From JBMOLK01 sp049325575 (GTDB taxonomy: Bacteria > Bacillota > Clostridia > Acetivibrionales > Acetivibrionaceae): a stretch of 64,000 nt of DNA. Position numbers and translations under genes: made by a program. Below the pieces are notes generated by a model, which saw nothing but the letters and a program-made list of their open reading frames with translations, did no database searches and was not told the DNA's origin. Positions 1 through 8,311 of the stretch are shown here, one piece after another. Every line of letters begins with the position of its first letter. Within the stretch, counting starts at the first letter, position 1. The stretch spans positions 1 to 64,000 of the forward strand of contig JBMOLK010000128.1 in the NCBI GenBank assembly GCA_049325575.1, written 5' to 3'.

Positions 1-120
1 CAGGCATAACAAAGTATAGATTAAATGACCAAATCATGGTTAATATATCAGTGAAGGGCGTCCAGACTTACCAAGCAATTAGCGTGTATGGTTTTTTTTG
101 TTGCATTCTCAATATATCTT

Positions 121-417
121 TTACTTCCCATTATCTTTATTAATATTTTTAATTTTATTTTGCAGCTCAATAATCTCAAGCTTCACTTTATCCATATCAC
201 TGATCAGTTCCGTTACAATTCCCCTAATAACCAATCCAATGGTCGTACATAAAAATCCACAGGTTACAAAAATAATCCTTAATAATACTTCCGAAGAAAC
301 ATAATAGTCTGCAGGCATTTGCCCGAATTCACGTGTAAAATATAACCATATTCCTATCATTATCGAGATTAAACCAATAGCAATAAGGAAGCTGCTTAGG
401 GTCTTGGATCTATACAT
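121..417 (-). CDS. Small two-helix membrane protein, function unknown
   Basis: A 98-residue protein with a hydrophobic segment near residues 8-27 and a second near 46-66. They are separated by a short polar loop and followed by a charged tail (about 70-98) that could form a short coiled coil. There is no signal cleavage site and no family motif I recognise. A GGAGG sits five bases upstream of the ATG, so the start is well supported. It lies downstream of the C39-peptidase gene on the same strand with an 84-base gap and could be co-transcribed with it. The real-gene call rests on the ribosome site and membrane topology; no function is proposed. Confidence 0.7.
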   Translation of the reverse strand: MYRSKTLSSFLIAIGLISIMIGIWLYFTREFGQMPADYYVSSEVLLRIIFVTCGFLCTTIGLVIRGIVTELISDMDKVKLEIIELQNKIKNINKDNGK

Positions 418-501
418 AGATACCTCCGTAAAAACTTTATATTTCTATCAATATACCATTTCTTAACTGTCATCCTCAAATATTTCTATCAATTACAGAC
501 A

Positions 502-1314
502 TTAGCCTCCTTTCTTAAAATTAATGGCAAATCCTTTAAAGACGTAACGCTTTTTAAATTCATCCTCTGTCAATATAATACGCCCTAAAAGCGGGTCACC
601 GACAATATAACTGCCATCTTCCTTTCCCAGTACCGTAACAAAATGACCAATTGATCCAAGGTTTATTCCAATAATTGAAGGTACCTGTACATCGGATAAA
701 GCTATATTATTCATACACTTTACATCCAATCCGTTTTTTCGGGCATATCTTATCATATACCAGTTTTCAGTTCCTCTGGAAGAGGAGTAGGATGCCATTG
801 CAATCTCACGTTCTGTCTTACTAATGCCATAGAAAGCAAAAATAGTTGCTAATGAGGATGGACCGCAGGTTGAGCCGGATGATTGTAAACAGACATCATC
901 CTTCCAATAATTCTTAAGTTCGATTGATTTGCTGACTGGAAACAGGATAGGCTTACTGTATGGTATAAATATTAGAAAGATACAGACTATAAAAAGGAAT
1001 ATATTTAGGGACTTAGGATCAGCCTTAGACACCCTTTTGTTACTGAAGGCGATAAACCCCAAAAGAAGCCCGAAAGCCGATACAAGGATTTCAACATTGT
1101 TAACGCTTCTAAATTCAACATACCATATTGGTTCCTCTATCAGGTGAAGATAATATGCTATAAAAGACATGCCTGGAAGGCTTAGGGCGAATAATAACAA
1201 AATCAGTACAAATCTTAGTGTCATGCTCTTTATAATACCGGAGAGGGTATATCCTGAATAAAACAGCAGAGTACCTAAAACTAAAGAGATAAACAGATTA
1301 TAGTTAAAAAACAT
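502..1314 (-). CDS. Membrane-anchored C39-like cysteine peptidase
   Basis: A 270-residue protein whose first ~125 residues hold about four hydrophobic segments. A C39-type papain-fold domain follows. The catalytic cysteine lies in a STCGPSS motif, the histidine in GHFVTVLG and the aspartate in the following GDP motif, the usual C39 order. C39 peptidases normally form the N-terminal domain of bacteriocin ABC exporters and cut double-glycine leaders. Here there is no ABC ATPase, and the peptidase sits after the membrane segments instead of before them. The topology would place the peptidase on one face of the membrane, but which face is not settled by eye. The substrate is unknown, and no double-glycine precursor was seen beside it. 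An AGAGGT ribosome site supports the ATG start. Confidence 0.75.
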   Translation of the reverse strand: MFFNYNLFISLVLGTLLFYSGYTLSGIIKSMTLRFVLILLLFALSLPGMSFIAYYLHLIEEPIWYVEFRSVNNVEILVSAFGLLLGFIAFSNKRVSKADPKSLNIFLFIVCIFLIFIPYSKPILFPVSKSIELKNYWKDDVCLQSSGSTCGPSSLATIFAFYGISKTEREIAMASYSSSRGTENWYMIRYARKNGLDVKCMNNIALSDVQVPSIIGINLGSIGHFVTVLGKEDGSYIVGDPLLGRIILTEDEFKKRYVFKGFAINFKKGG

Positions 1315-1500
1315 ATTATTTGACCTCTATAAAATTTATGCTATCCTATCATTATAGGTAATGCTCGACCACACTTACATTCTACTATAAACTTAAGCTT
1401 ATTAGAAGCTCTGGTTTATTTGAGAATGAATTTTATGTTTGGAGCAGACAATAAGAAAAAGATAAGGTATTCATGATACTTAGTAGTGGAGGCGAATAAC

Positions 1501-2784
1501 ATGGAGGAAATTAAAGTAGGGTTCTTAGGATTTGGTAATGTAGGAACAGGTGCATACAAGATCATTAAAGATAATGGTGACGGTATATTTAAAAGTGAAG
1601 GCATCAAACTTAAAGTAGAAAAAATCCTTGTCAGGGATATTAAGAAAAAGAGGGACACAGAGGTAGAGCCAAAACTTCTGACCGATAGAATTGAGGATAT
1701 TATCAATAGTCCGGAGATATCTGTTGTAGCAGAATTCATTGGAGGAGTTGAGCCGGCAAAGGATTACATAATGGCCTGCTTTAAAGCTAAGAAAACCGTT
1801 GTTACAGCAAATAAGGAGCTTATTGCAAAACACTGGCCGGAACTACAAGAAGCTGCGAGGCAAAACGGTGTCGGGCTGTATTATGAAGCAAGTGTAGCTG
1901 GAGGAATACCTGTTATTAAAGTACTTGGAGAATCCCTTCAGGCCAATAAGATCTATGAAATCATGGGTATAATAAACGGCACTACAAACTATATATTGAC
2001 TAAGATGGCGGAGAACGGAAGAGAATTCCATGATGTTTTGGAGGAAGCACAGAGACTTGGATATGCAGAACCTGACCCAACTGCAGATATAGAGGGATAT
2101 GATGCGATGTACAAGCTTTCAATCCTATCCTCTATGGCTTTTAACAAAAGAGTACATATCGATAGCATATACAGGGAAGGTATTACGAAGATAACTGTAG
2201 ATGATATTATATACGGTAGGGAGTTAGGGTATGCTATCCGTCTTCTTGCTATTGCCAAAAAGCGTGGCAACATGCTGGAAGTGAGGGTACATCCTACCTT
2301 TATACCTGATAGCCACCCCCTTGCAGCTGTACGGGATTCCTTTAATGCTGTATTCTTTAAAGGTGATGCTGTTGGGGATATAATGCTTTACGGCAGGGGA
2401 GCAGGGGATCTTCCTACGGGAAGTGCCATAGTATCGGATATAATTACAGCGTGCCATCAGAAGGACAAGCATAGGTATATAAGTTTCTATAACGATAATG
2501 CCAAAGCTAAAGAGACTAGCTTTAATAACAACTGGGAGACAGAGTATTTTATAAGGCTTACTGTTAAGGATAAACCGGGAGTTTTGGCAAAAATAGCAGG
2601 GATATTCGGTAAATATGAAGTAAGCATAGCATCTGTAATTCAAAAGGATAGGGGAAAGGATGTTGCTCCTTTAATATTTGTAACTCATAACGCAAAAGAG
2701 CTTTCGCTAAACAAGGCTATTGAAGATATAGGCAAAGAGACTGACGTAATCAAGGTAGAAAATGTCATTCGTGTAGAACGATAA
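1501..2784 (+). CDS. hom: Homoserine dehydrogenase
   Basis: NAD(P)-dependent reduction of aspartate semialdehyde to homoserine, the branch point to threonine and methionine. The 427-residue protein starts with a Rossmann motif (GFLGFGNVGTG). The central substrate domain contains NGTTNYIL and EAQRLGYAEPDPTADIEGYD, typical of the family. It ends with an ACT domain (about residues 345-420), which in this family binds threonine or another amino acid for feedback control. The ATG at 1501 follows GGAGG by eight bases; an in-frame GTG at 1486 overlaps that ribosome site and is unlikely. Homoserine kinase and threonine synthase are not adjacent. The product could feed the O-acetylhomoserine sulfhydrylase encoded at 11120-12391. 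No T-box or SAM riboswitch is visible upstream. Confidence 0.95.
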   Translation: MEEIKVGFLGFGNVGTGAYKIIKDNGDGIFKSEGIKLKVEKILVRDIKKKRDTEVEPKLLTDRIEDIINSPEISVVAEFIGGVEPAKDYIMACFKAKKTVVTANKELIAKHWPELQEAARQNGVGLYYEASVAGGIPVIKVLGESLQANKIYEIMGIINGTTNYILTKMAENGREFHDVLEEAQRLGYAEPDPTADIEGYDAMYKLSILSSMAFNKRVHIDSIYREGITKITVDDIIYGRELGYAIRLLAIAKKRGNMLEVRVHPTFIPDSHPLAAVRDSFNAVFFKGDAVGDIMLYGRGAGDLPTGSAIVSDIITACHQKDKHRYISFYNDNAKAKETSFNNNWETEYFIRLTVKDKPGVLAKIAGIFGKYEVSIASVIQKDRGKDVAPLIFVTHNAKELSLNKAIEDIGKETDVIKVENVIRVER

Positions 2785-2791
2785 AAAGGAA

Positions 2792-2819
2792 GGGTGCGTA
2801 TTTTAAAAAATATGCACCC
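2792..2819. terminator. Bidirectional terminator hairpin between convergent genes
   Basis: Arms GGGTGCGTATT and AATATGCACCC pair over 11 positions (one G-U) with an A-rich loop, between the convergent hom and YyaL-type genes. T-rich sequence follows when read on the minus strand. Confidence 0.7.
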
Positions 2820-2836
2820 GAAAAAGTATCCCGAAG

Positions 2837-4891
2837 TTAGTTTGACATGGCTTCCCGAAAATGTGCAGTATCTGTAATGGGAGCCTGGCAAGCAAAATTC
2901 TCGCAGATGTACGCTGTTGTCTTGCCTTCAACAGTTTTATAGTTCTCAACAAACGGAGCCAGCTCCTTTAAGTCCTTGTGTTGGTCCGAATAGAACATTG
3001 ACAGTGTAAAAGGACGGAAGTCCTGCCTTATTATATCTACCATACTCTCGGTGTCCTTAAAGTCATTACCGACCAGCACTACTTCTTTTGACTTTGACCA
3101 GGCAAACAGCATAGCTGTCAGAAAGAATGCATATCCCCGTGCCATTCTTTGAACGCTGCTTCCAAACAGTAAAAACTGTTGAGCAGCCTTTTCTTCCAGT
3201 TCATGCTGACCTGTAAGGCGGGCAAGTCTTAGGAAATTCAGTGTTGCAACAGAGTTGCCGGAGGGTGTAGCACCATCATATATTTCCTTTGGGCGGGTTA
3301 TAAGCTGCTCACTATCGCTGCCGTAAAGAAAGAGTCCTCCGTTTTCATCATCCCAGAAGTATTTTAGTAAATCGTCATTTAGCTTTATTGCTTTTTTAAG
3401 ATACTGGGGCTTGTATGTTGTTTCATAGAGTTCAATTAATCCCCATATTAAAAATGCATAGTCATCAACATAGGCAGGAAATGCAGCTTCACCATCACGG
3501 TAGCGAGCCAAAAGTCTGCCGTCTTCCCTGACAAGCTTTGAGAGGATGAAGTCACCGGCATTTTCAGAAGCCAAAGTATATTTTTCACTGCCCAACACTC
3601 TTCCTCCGATTGCCATGGCTGCTATCATTAATCCATTCCATGAAGTTAGAATCTTATCATCTTTGTAGGGATGAATCCTTTTCTCCCTATACTCAAAGAG
3701 TTTTGTTCTGCATGTCTCTATAAAATCCTTGTCTTCATCAGAAACTGTACCCTTTATAAGATTGGGAATGCTGTGGCCTTCAAAATTACCTTTTGAGGTT
3801 ATATCGTAGTACCTGCAATATTTTTCTCCATCTTCATCTCCCAAAACCTTTTTTACTTCCTCGGGAGACCATATATAGAATTTTCCCTCTTCTCCTTCCG
3901 AATCAGCATCTTCCGCAGAGAAGAATCCACCTTCGTGGGAGGTCATATCTCTTAAAACATAGGCAAATATTTGCTCCGCTATATCCGCATATTGCATTTT
4001 CTTTGTAGCCTGATAAGTTTCAAGGTATGCAATAGCCAAAAGTGCATTGTCATAAAGCATCTTTTCAAAGTGGGGAATCAGCCATTTTCTATCCGTTGAG
4101 TAACGGCTGAAACCGAAGCCTATATGATCATATATTCCGCCCTTGTGCATGGACTCCAAGGTCTTTTCTATCATTGTAAGTGCATACTCTTCCCTAGTCT
4201 TATACCAGTATCTAAGGAGAAAAAACAAGTTGTGGGGAGTAGGGAACTTAGGTGCATTTCCAAATCCTCCATAAATATTGTCAAAATCATATTTGAACTG
4301 TGAAAATGCCTCGTCAATTGTATCTTCGGGTAAATCGTTTATTGAGTTAAGTTTTTCATCCTCAAATGATTCACCTATAGCTTTGAGTATTTGTTTGCTG
4401 GAATGAAGAAGTGTGTCCCGTTTATTAATCCAGGCATCATGAACACTGTTTAAAATACTTATAAGGCCGTGCATTCCCATACGGTCATGCTTGGGGAAAT
4501 ATGTTCCCGCAAAAAACGGCTTTTTGTCAGGAGTCATGAAGATTGTCAGCGGCCATCCTCCATGGCCGGTCAATGCCTGGCATACACTCATGTATATGTG
4601 GTCTACATCCGGGCGTTCTTCTCTGTCAACTTTTATTGACACAAAGTAACGATTAAGGATATCGGCTATTTCATTATCCTCAAAGGACTCTCTTTCCATA
4701 ACATGACACCAGTGGCAGGTAGAGTAGCCGATGGACAGAAAAACTGGTTTATCTTCTTTTTTTGCTTTTTCAAAGGCTTCGTTTCCCCATGGGAACCAAT
4801 CTACGGGGTTGTGGGTGTGTTGCAGCAGATATGGGGATTTTTCATTCGCTAATCGATTTGTTTTTCGATGTTCTTCATTTCTTACATTCAT
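2837..4891 (-). CDS. Thioredoxin-domain protein of the YyaL/SPATA20 (DUF255) family
   Basis: A 684-residue soluble protein. The N-terminal third is a thioredoxin-like domain opening with NEKSPYLLQHTHNPVDW and carrying a STCHWCH redox-type motif near residue 55. The rest resembles an alpha/alpha-barrel of the kind seen in N-acylglucosamine epimerases and six-hairpin glycosidases (GGIYDHIGFGFSRYSTD, HFEKMLYDNA, LTSWNGLMI). The family is widespread and its reaction is not established; bacterial members are often annotated as highly conserved thioredoxin-domain proteins. The ATG at 4891 follows a GGAGGAT at suitable spacing; an in-frame TTG at 4924 has no such site and is less likely. It is transcribed alone and converges on hom. 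Confidence 0.9.
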   Translation of the reverse strand: MNVRNEEHRKTNRLANEKSPYLLQHTHNPVDWFPWGNEAFEKAKKEDKPVFLSIGYSTCHWCHVMERESFEDNEIADILNRYFVSIKVDREERPDVDHIYMSVCQALTGHGGWPLTIFMTPDKKPFFAGTYFPKHDRMGMHGLISILNSVHDAWINKRDTLLHSSKQILKAIGESFEDEKLNSINDLPEDTIDEAFSQFKYDFDNIYGGFGNAPKFPTPHNLFFLLRYWYKTREEYALTMIEKTLESMHKGGIYDHIGFGFSRYSTDRKWLIPHFEKMLYDNALLAIAYLETYQATKKMQYADIAEQIFAYVLRDMTSHEGGFFSAEDADSEGEEGKFYIWSPEEVKKVLGDEDGEKYCRYYDITSKGNFEGHSIPNLIKGTVSDEDKDFIETCRTKLFEYREKRIHPYKDDKILTSWNGLMIAAMAIGGRVLGSEKYTLASENAGDFILSKLVREDGRLLARYRDGEAAFPAYVDDYAFLIWGLIELYETTYKPQYLKKAIKLNDDLLKYFWDDENGGLFLYGSDSEQLITRPKEIYDGATPSGNSVATLNFLRLARLTGQHELEEKAAQQFLLFGSSVQRMARGYAFFLTAMLFAWSKSKEVVLVGNDFKDTESMVDIIRQDFRPFTLSMFYSDQHKDLKELAPFVENYKTVEGKTTAYICENFACQAPITDTAHFREAMSN

Positions 4892-5244
4892 ATTTAAACA
4901 ATCCTCCAGATAATATTCATACAATTTTGCAGTCGTTATATTTTACCCTTTTGGAAGTTAGATATTAATCAACTTTTTATCTTTTTGAACTCTTTTTTCT
5001 ACTAATTTATAAGTTTTTCTGATGATTTATATATCTATCTATGAGCTTTTCAATTTTAGTTTCTAATTTCACCAATATTATGTTCGCTTAGCCTAATTAC
5101 ATTTATAAACTTAAAAAATTCTACAGGAAGCTGCTAAGACAGAGAGTTTGCCAGGCATAACCGCTAAAATGCAGCTTTTTTTACATATCTTTATACTAAT
5201 AAACAAATTAGCATAGGGAATTATAGTTAGGGAGGTGAGTTTAA
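4892..5244. other. Intergenic region with one hairpin and T-run
   Basis: A 353-base AT-rich gap between divergent genes. It holds a 7-bp inverted repeat, AAGCTGC (5128-5134) and GCAGCTT (5171-5177), running directly into seven T residues (5176-5182). This could be the terminator of a short transcript or an attenuator in the leader of the six-cysteine peptide gene that starts at 5245. No known riboswitch class was recognised. Confidence 0.4.
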
Positions 5245-5403
5245 ATGAAGAAAAAAGACAAAACCAAAGGTATTATAAAACCTAAGCCAGAAGAAAGAGT
5301 TTGTGAGACAAAATGTGCAACAATTCAAGAATGCGATACCAACGGATGCCAGCCTGTAGAAACATGTTGGGAAGAATGTCGCGAAGAACCTATTGATGTT
5401 TGA
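5245..5403 (+). CDS. Short six-cysteine peptide, 52 residues
   Basis: The ATG follows GGAGGTGAG at good spacing and the frame runs 52 codons to TGA. The product has a lysine-rich start and then six cysteines at residues 20, 24, 30, 35, 41 and 45. Their spacing is C-x3-C-x5-C-x4-C-x5-C-x3-C, which reads the same from either end. The C-terminal half is acidic. There is no signal peptide and no double-glycine leader. Six cysteines in a short span recalls radical-SAM-modified precursors (SCIFF or ranthipeptide type) or small disulfide or metal-binding peptides, but no radical-SAM maturase is in the window. Neighbours are a subtilisin-type protease and a tyrosinase-like copper protein. Function is unknown; the strong ribosome site and ordered cysteines argue that it is real. 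Confidence 0.65.
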   Translation: MKKKDKTKGIIKPKPEERVCETKCATIQECDTNGCQPVETCWEECREEPIDV

Positions 5404-5427
5404 TAAAATCTTATTAAACATCAATAG
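5390..5427 (+). terminator. Long hairpin overlapping the end of the cysteine-peptide gene
   Basis: A 12-bp perfect inverted repeat (CTATTGATGTTT at 5390-5401 and AAACATCAATAG at 5416-5427) encloses a further GATAA/TTATT pairing, giving about 17 bp with a four-base loop. It covers the last codons and stop of the preceding gene. It is followed by T-rich sequence but not by a clean T-run, so it may stabilise the mRNA end instead of terminating. Confidence 0.6.
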
Positions 5428-5759
5428 ATTTAGATTTTCCCTATAATCATTAGTCATATAGGTGCAGTTAACTACCTATTACCTGGGGCCGACTTCTGGA
5501 GCCCTGTTTTTTTAGCCTGATGATATCCTATACCTTGTACTAACTCTTATTTCGGATTCGTAGTTTTCTATGCTCATAGAACTCTTAAAATCTTATTATT
5601 TTGTAAGTTTTCTTAAAATATCATGATGCTTTAATTTTACTCAGTTTTAATATAAAACAAGTTGAAGCAAATTGTTACGCTAATAGGGAAGTTTAGTGAA
5701 ACAACTGGATAAAAATATCCCCCTAGAGATCTTTGCTAGAGGGATACAAACTTTCATTT
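5428..5759. other. Intergenic region, possible weak terminator
   Basis: About 330 bases between the cysteine-peptide gene and the convergent subtilisin gene. A short GC-rich pairing (GGGGC near 5485, GCCCT near 5501) is followed by seven T residues at about 5506-5512, possibly a terminator. Near 5458-5480 there is a TAGGT/ACCTA repeat around the palindrome AGTTAACT. No gene or known riboswitch was recognised. Confidence 0.35.
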
Positions 5760-7043
5760 CTAAACCCTTACCAGTAATCTGTCTAGCGCTCCTTGAAGAT
5801 TTACATAGCCTTTCCCAGCATCATTGGGTTGATGAAACATATCTATTGCACCTTCGCGAAGTAACTTTTTAATTTCATTGGGCTTGGTATTTGGACTTTC
5901 CTGCAAAAGCAGAGCTGCAATACCAGCAACGATTGGTGTAGCCATTGAAGTTCCGTCCATGGAAAAATAATCTTCGCCTATACGCATCTCAGGAAATACT
6001 CTATCAAGCCTTGAACCAGGGACACGTAGTGAAATTATGTTGCTTCCAGGGGCAACAATATCAGGTTTAGTTTCTCCATCTATCGTAGGGCCCCTACTTG
6101 AAAAAATAGCAACGTTATCATCCGTTTTGTCCAAAGTATTGTGGTCGTCTGTTGCACCGACGGTGACGATGGTTGGTTCAATACCTGGAGATTCGATTGT
6201 CTGTGGCCCTGAACGACCTGAGTTACCTGCGGCAACAACAACTGTGATTCCGGCTAGCATTGCCTGTCTTACACCTATGCATAATGCATCAGTTTCTGCA
6301 GATTCAAAAGCTTCTCCACCTATTGAAAGAGACATGACGTTTATTCCAAATCTTTGTTTGTTTCGAATACACCATTCAATACCTTTCAAAATTACAGTAT
6401 TTGGCCCTGTAGCTCTAGGGTCCATTGGATTTGGAGAATTTTTTAAAACGCGTACACCGACAATGTTGGCTTTATGGGCGGGTCCCCGGAATTTATTATT
6501 ACTGCTCACTCCATTTCCCGCAGCGCATCCAGCACAATGAGTCCCATGACCATTATCGTCAAATGGATCAGTTTCTTGGCCGGAAAATGCGTCAAAAAAC
6601 CCAATAATGCGGTTAGTTGGTTCAGTAAGATCGCGATGTGGGTGAATGCCTGTATCCAGAATAGCAATCGTAACTCCGCTGCCATCTAGAGTCGTACCAA
6701 ATTGCGACGGTTCACTAACCACCTTTCTTGCTGTGTCCATTAGCGCGTAGAAGTTTCTCTCTATTGAAACTGACTTTACCCCTGGATTTTTAACAATTTC
6801 ACTTAATTTTTCAGGGGTTATGTGCATGATGTCAGTCTTAATGAATTCGAGACGGTCGATAATTTTCGCACCACTCACCTCAATATCTCGTTCGAGGGAG
6901 CTGGCCGTTTCAGCATCCATATCGTTCTCCCGATGCACTAAAACGGTAATTTTCTGGTCATCACTTTGTACACTTTCATCTAAATACCTAATTAAGCTTG
7001 AGCTGAGTTTTTCCTTATGTTCTTCTAAAGCTGCATATTTCAC
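5760..7043 (-). CDS. Subtilisin-like serine protease (S8), cytoplasmic type
   Basis: A 427-residue S8 peptidase with the full catalytic set: Asp130 (AILDTGI), His166 (NGHGTHC), oxyanion Asn274 (AAGNSG) and Ser366 (DGTSMATP). Residues ~30-100 look like an I9-type propeptide, but there is no signal peptide, so it probably works in the cytoplasm or leaves by lysis. The GTG start follows GGAGG at eight bases. A two-codon ATG-AAA-TAG frame with its own GGAG lies just upstream in the leader. Arginine codons include many CGN, unlike most genes in this window, which together with the neighbouring tyrosinase-like gene hints at acquisition. Its substrate is unknown; maturation of a neighbouring product is possible but unproven. 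Confidence 0.93.
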   Translation of the reverse strand: MKYAALEEHKEKLSSSLIRYLDESVQSDDQKITVLVHRENDMDAETASSLERDIEVSGAKIIDRLEFIKTDIMHITPEKLSEIVKNPGVKSVSIERNFYALMDTARKVVSEPSQFGTTLDGSGVTIAILDTGIHPHRDLTEPTNRIIGFFDAFSGQETDPFDDNGHGTHCAGCAAGNGVSSNNKFRGPAHKANIVGVRVLKNSPNPMDPRATGPNTVILKGIEWCIRNKQRFGINVMSLSIGGEAFESAETDALCIGVRQAMLAGITVVVAAGNSGRSGPQTIESPGIEPTIVTVGATDDHNTLDKTDDNVAIFSSRGPTIDGETKPDIVAPGSNIISLRVPGSRLDRVFPEMRIGEDYFSMDGTSMATPIVAGIAALLLQESPNTKPNEIKKLLREGAIDMFHQPNDAGKGYVNLQGALDRLLVRV

Positions 7044-7292
7044 TTTATCATCCTCCTTTATCTATTTCATATCATCTCCTTTCTGAATGTTTTTCATGCG
7101 GAGTAGAGAATCGGAAGGTTCAGGTGACATGTTGGTTACATCAGTTATACAGATGAAGCGTAAAACAATAGTTTACAAATAAGTGACTTAATGTACGGTA
7201 AAGTAGAATTTTCAAGTACTGTAATATTTGCATAAGAAAGCAGGGAACTACACATATTAGCTTGAGTGAGTAATGAAAGGAGTTTTGAAAAA

Positions 7293-8201
7293 ATGGCACT
7301 GGCACAGCTACCACAATCCGTTGTACTGGCAATGGCGTCTAAGGAACATCGCTTGTGGCACTATCTTTGGCATGGGCTACGAGACACCTGGGAAAGTCTA
7401 ACCAACCGTGAAAGGCAAAGCGTATTGGATGTTTATCCAGGCTGGGAGCCCCCACGCCCAGCACTCGACTCCAATAACAATCCTATTCGAGATAACGATT
7501 CGGGCGAAGACTTCCTTTATATGCATAGGGTCATGATAATGATGGTAAATGGGATTCTGGCGAACGAACGTAACCCCAACTATCCGTGGATTCAGGGGTG
7601 GAAAAAGGTCCCAAGACCTTGGGATAGCGACTATCCAGTACCACAGGCTTATTCATTAGGCGGTGATTCCAGCGATGATGAGCGACTCCAGCGAATAAAG
7701 TCTGACGATACTTTCTGGAGGTCTTTTGCAGTTCAGGAACAGCAATTTTTAGATCCTGATTACCTGCGTAGTGTGACCCTTGGGCAGTTGGGCTCCGACC
7801 TGGAATGGACCATTCACAACAATATGCATATGAGGTGGTCAGCAGAATCTCCAGTGGGATACCGACCAGATTCTGAATTAAATGAACCTGTGGATGAGAG
7901 ATGGAATCAACCGAATTACAACTGGCTGGGGGATACATACTCTGCACACGTAAATCCGATCTTCTGGAAGCTGCATGGCTGGGTTGACGACCGAATAGAC
8001 GACTGGAAGAGGGTCAATCGAGCTGATGACTACGAATGGAAGGGCACCTGGATAGGTGATCCTGTTCCACATGCTCTTCATAGCCTACACAGTCACGCTG
8101 CACTGATGGAAGCTCCGGGAGAGATAGGTAAGTTGGAGCAATTAGCAGGCATTCTAGCAAGTACGGGAAAATGGAGGGGCTTTTTCGTCATTCATGAATA
8201 G
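7293..8201 (+). CDS. Tyrosinase-like type-3 copper protein
   Basis: A 302-residue protein without a signal peptide. The second half matches a tyrosinase CuB region: IHNNMHMRW followed by HVNPIFWKLHGWVDDRIDDW, equivalent to the family's HN..H and DP.FW.HH..vDR patterns. FLYMHRVMIMM resembles the FL.WHR of CuA, and an upstream H-rich stretch (EHRLWHYLWH) could supply another ligand. Family members oxidise phenols to catechols or quinones. Here one of the CuB paired histidines reads KLHG and not HH, so catalysis is plausible but not assured. The ATG at 7293 follows AAAGGAG at nine bases. By hand count 12 of 20 arginine codons are CGN, against 3 of 18 in the metY-type gene nearby, which suggests transfer. 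It is divergent from the subtilisin gene and unusual for an anaerobe. Confidence 0.75.
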   Translation: MALAQLPQSVVLAMASKEHRLWHYLWHGLRDTWESLTNRERQSVLDVYPGWEPPRPALDSNNNPIRDNDSGEDFLYMHRVMIMMVNGILANERNPNYPWIQGWKKVPRPWDSDYPVPQAYSLGGDSSDDERLQRIKSDDTFWRSFAVQEQQFLDPDYLRSVTLGQLGSDLEWTIHNNMHMRWSAESPVGYRPDSELNEPVDERWNQPNYNWLGDTYSAHVNPIFWKLHGWVDDRIDDWKRVNRADDYEWKGTWIGDPVPHALHSLHSHAALMEAPGEIGKLEQLAGILASTGKWRGFFVIHE

Positions 8202-8311
8202 TTCACCCCAAGGATAACAATTTTTTTAAAACCAGTCTAACTAAAAATAATTGAATGCTTCCTAAAATAATGGTAGAATATGTGGAAATTACCATATTAG
8301 GGGGGTATATT

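Noticed and set aside
1..10. The 10-mer CAGGCATAAC at the window start recurs at 5152
   Set aside because: A single 10-base repeat in 64 kb is close to chance and no flanking similarity extends it.
1315..1500. T-box or amino-acid riboswitch before hom
   Set aside because: No T-box motif (GGTGG..CGCG) and no terminator/antiterminator pair was visible.
1525..2643. Several antisense reading frames opposite homoserine dehydrogenase
   Set aside because: They lie wholly inside a clear enzyme gene, lack ribosome sites and show no family motifs.
5128..5182. Known riboswitch class in the leader of the cysteine peptide
   Set aside because: Only a 7-bp hairpin and T-run are present; comparison by memory with purine, c-di-GMP, fluoride and preQ1 classes did not match.
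6037..6540. Antisense frame of 167 codons opposite the subtilisin gene
   Set aside because: It mirrors the protease codons and has no ribosome site or recognisable domain.
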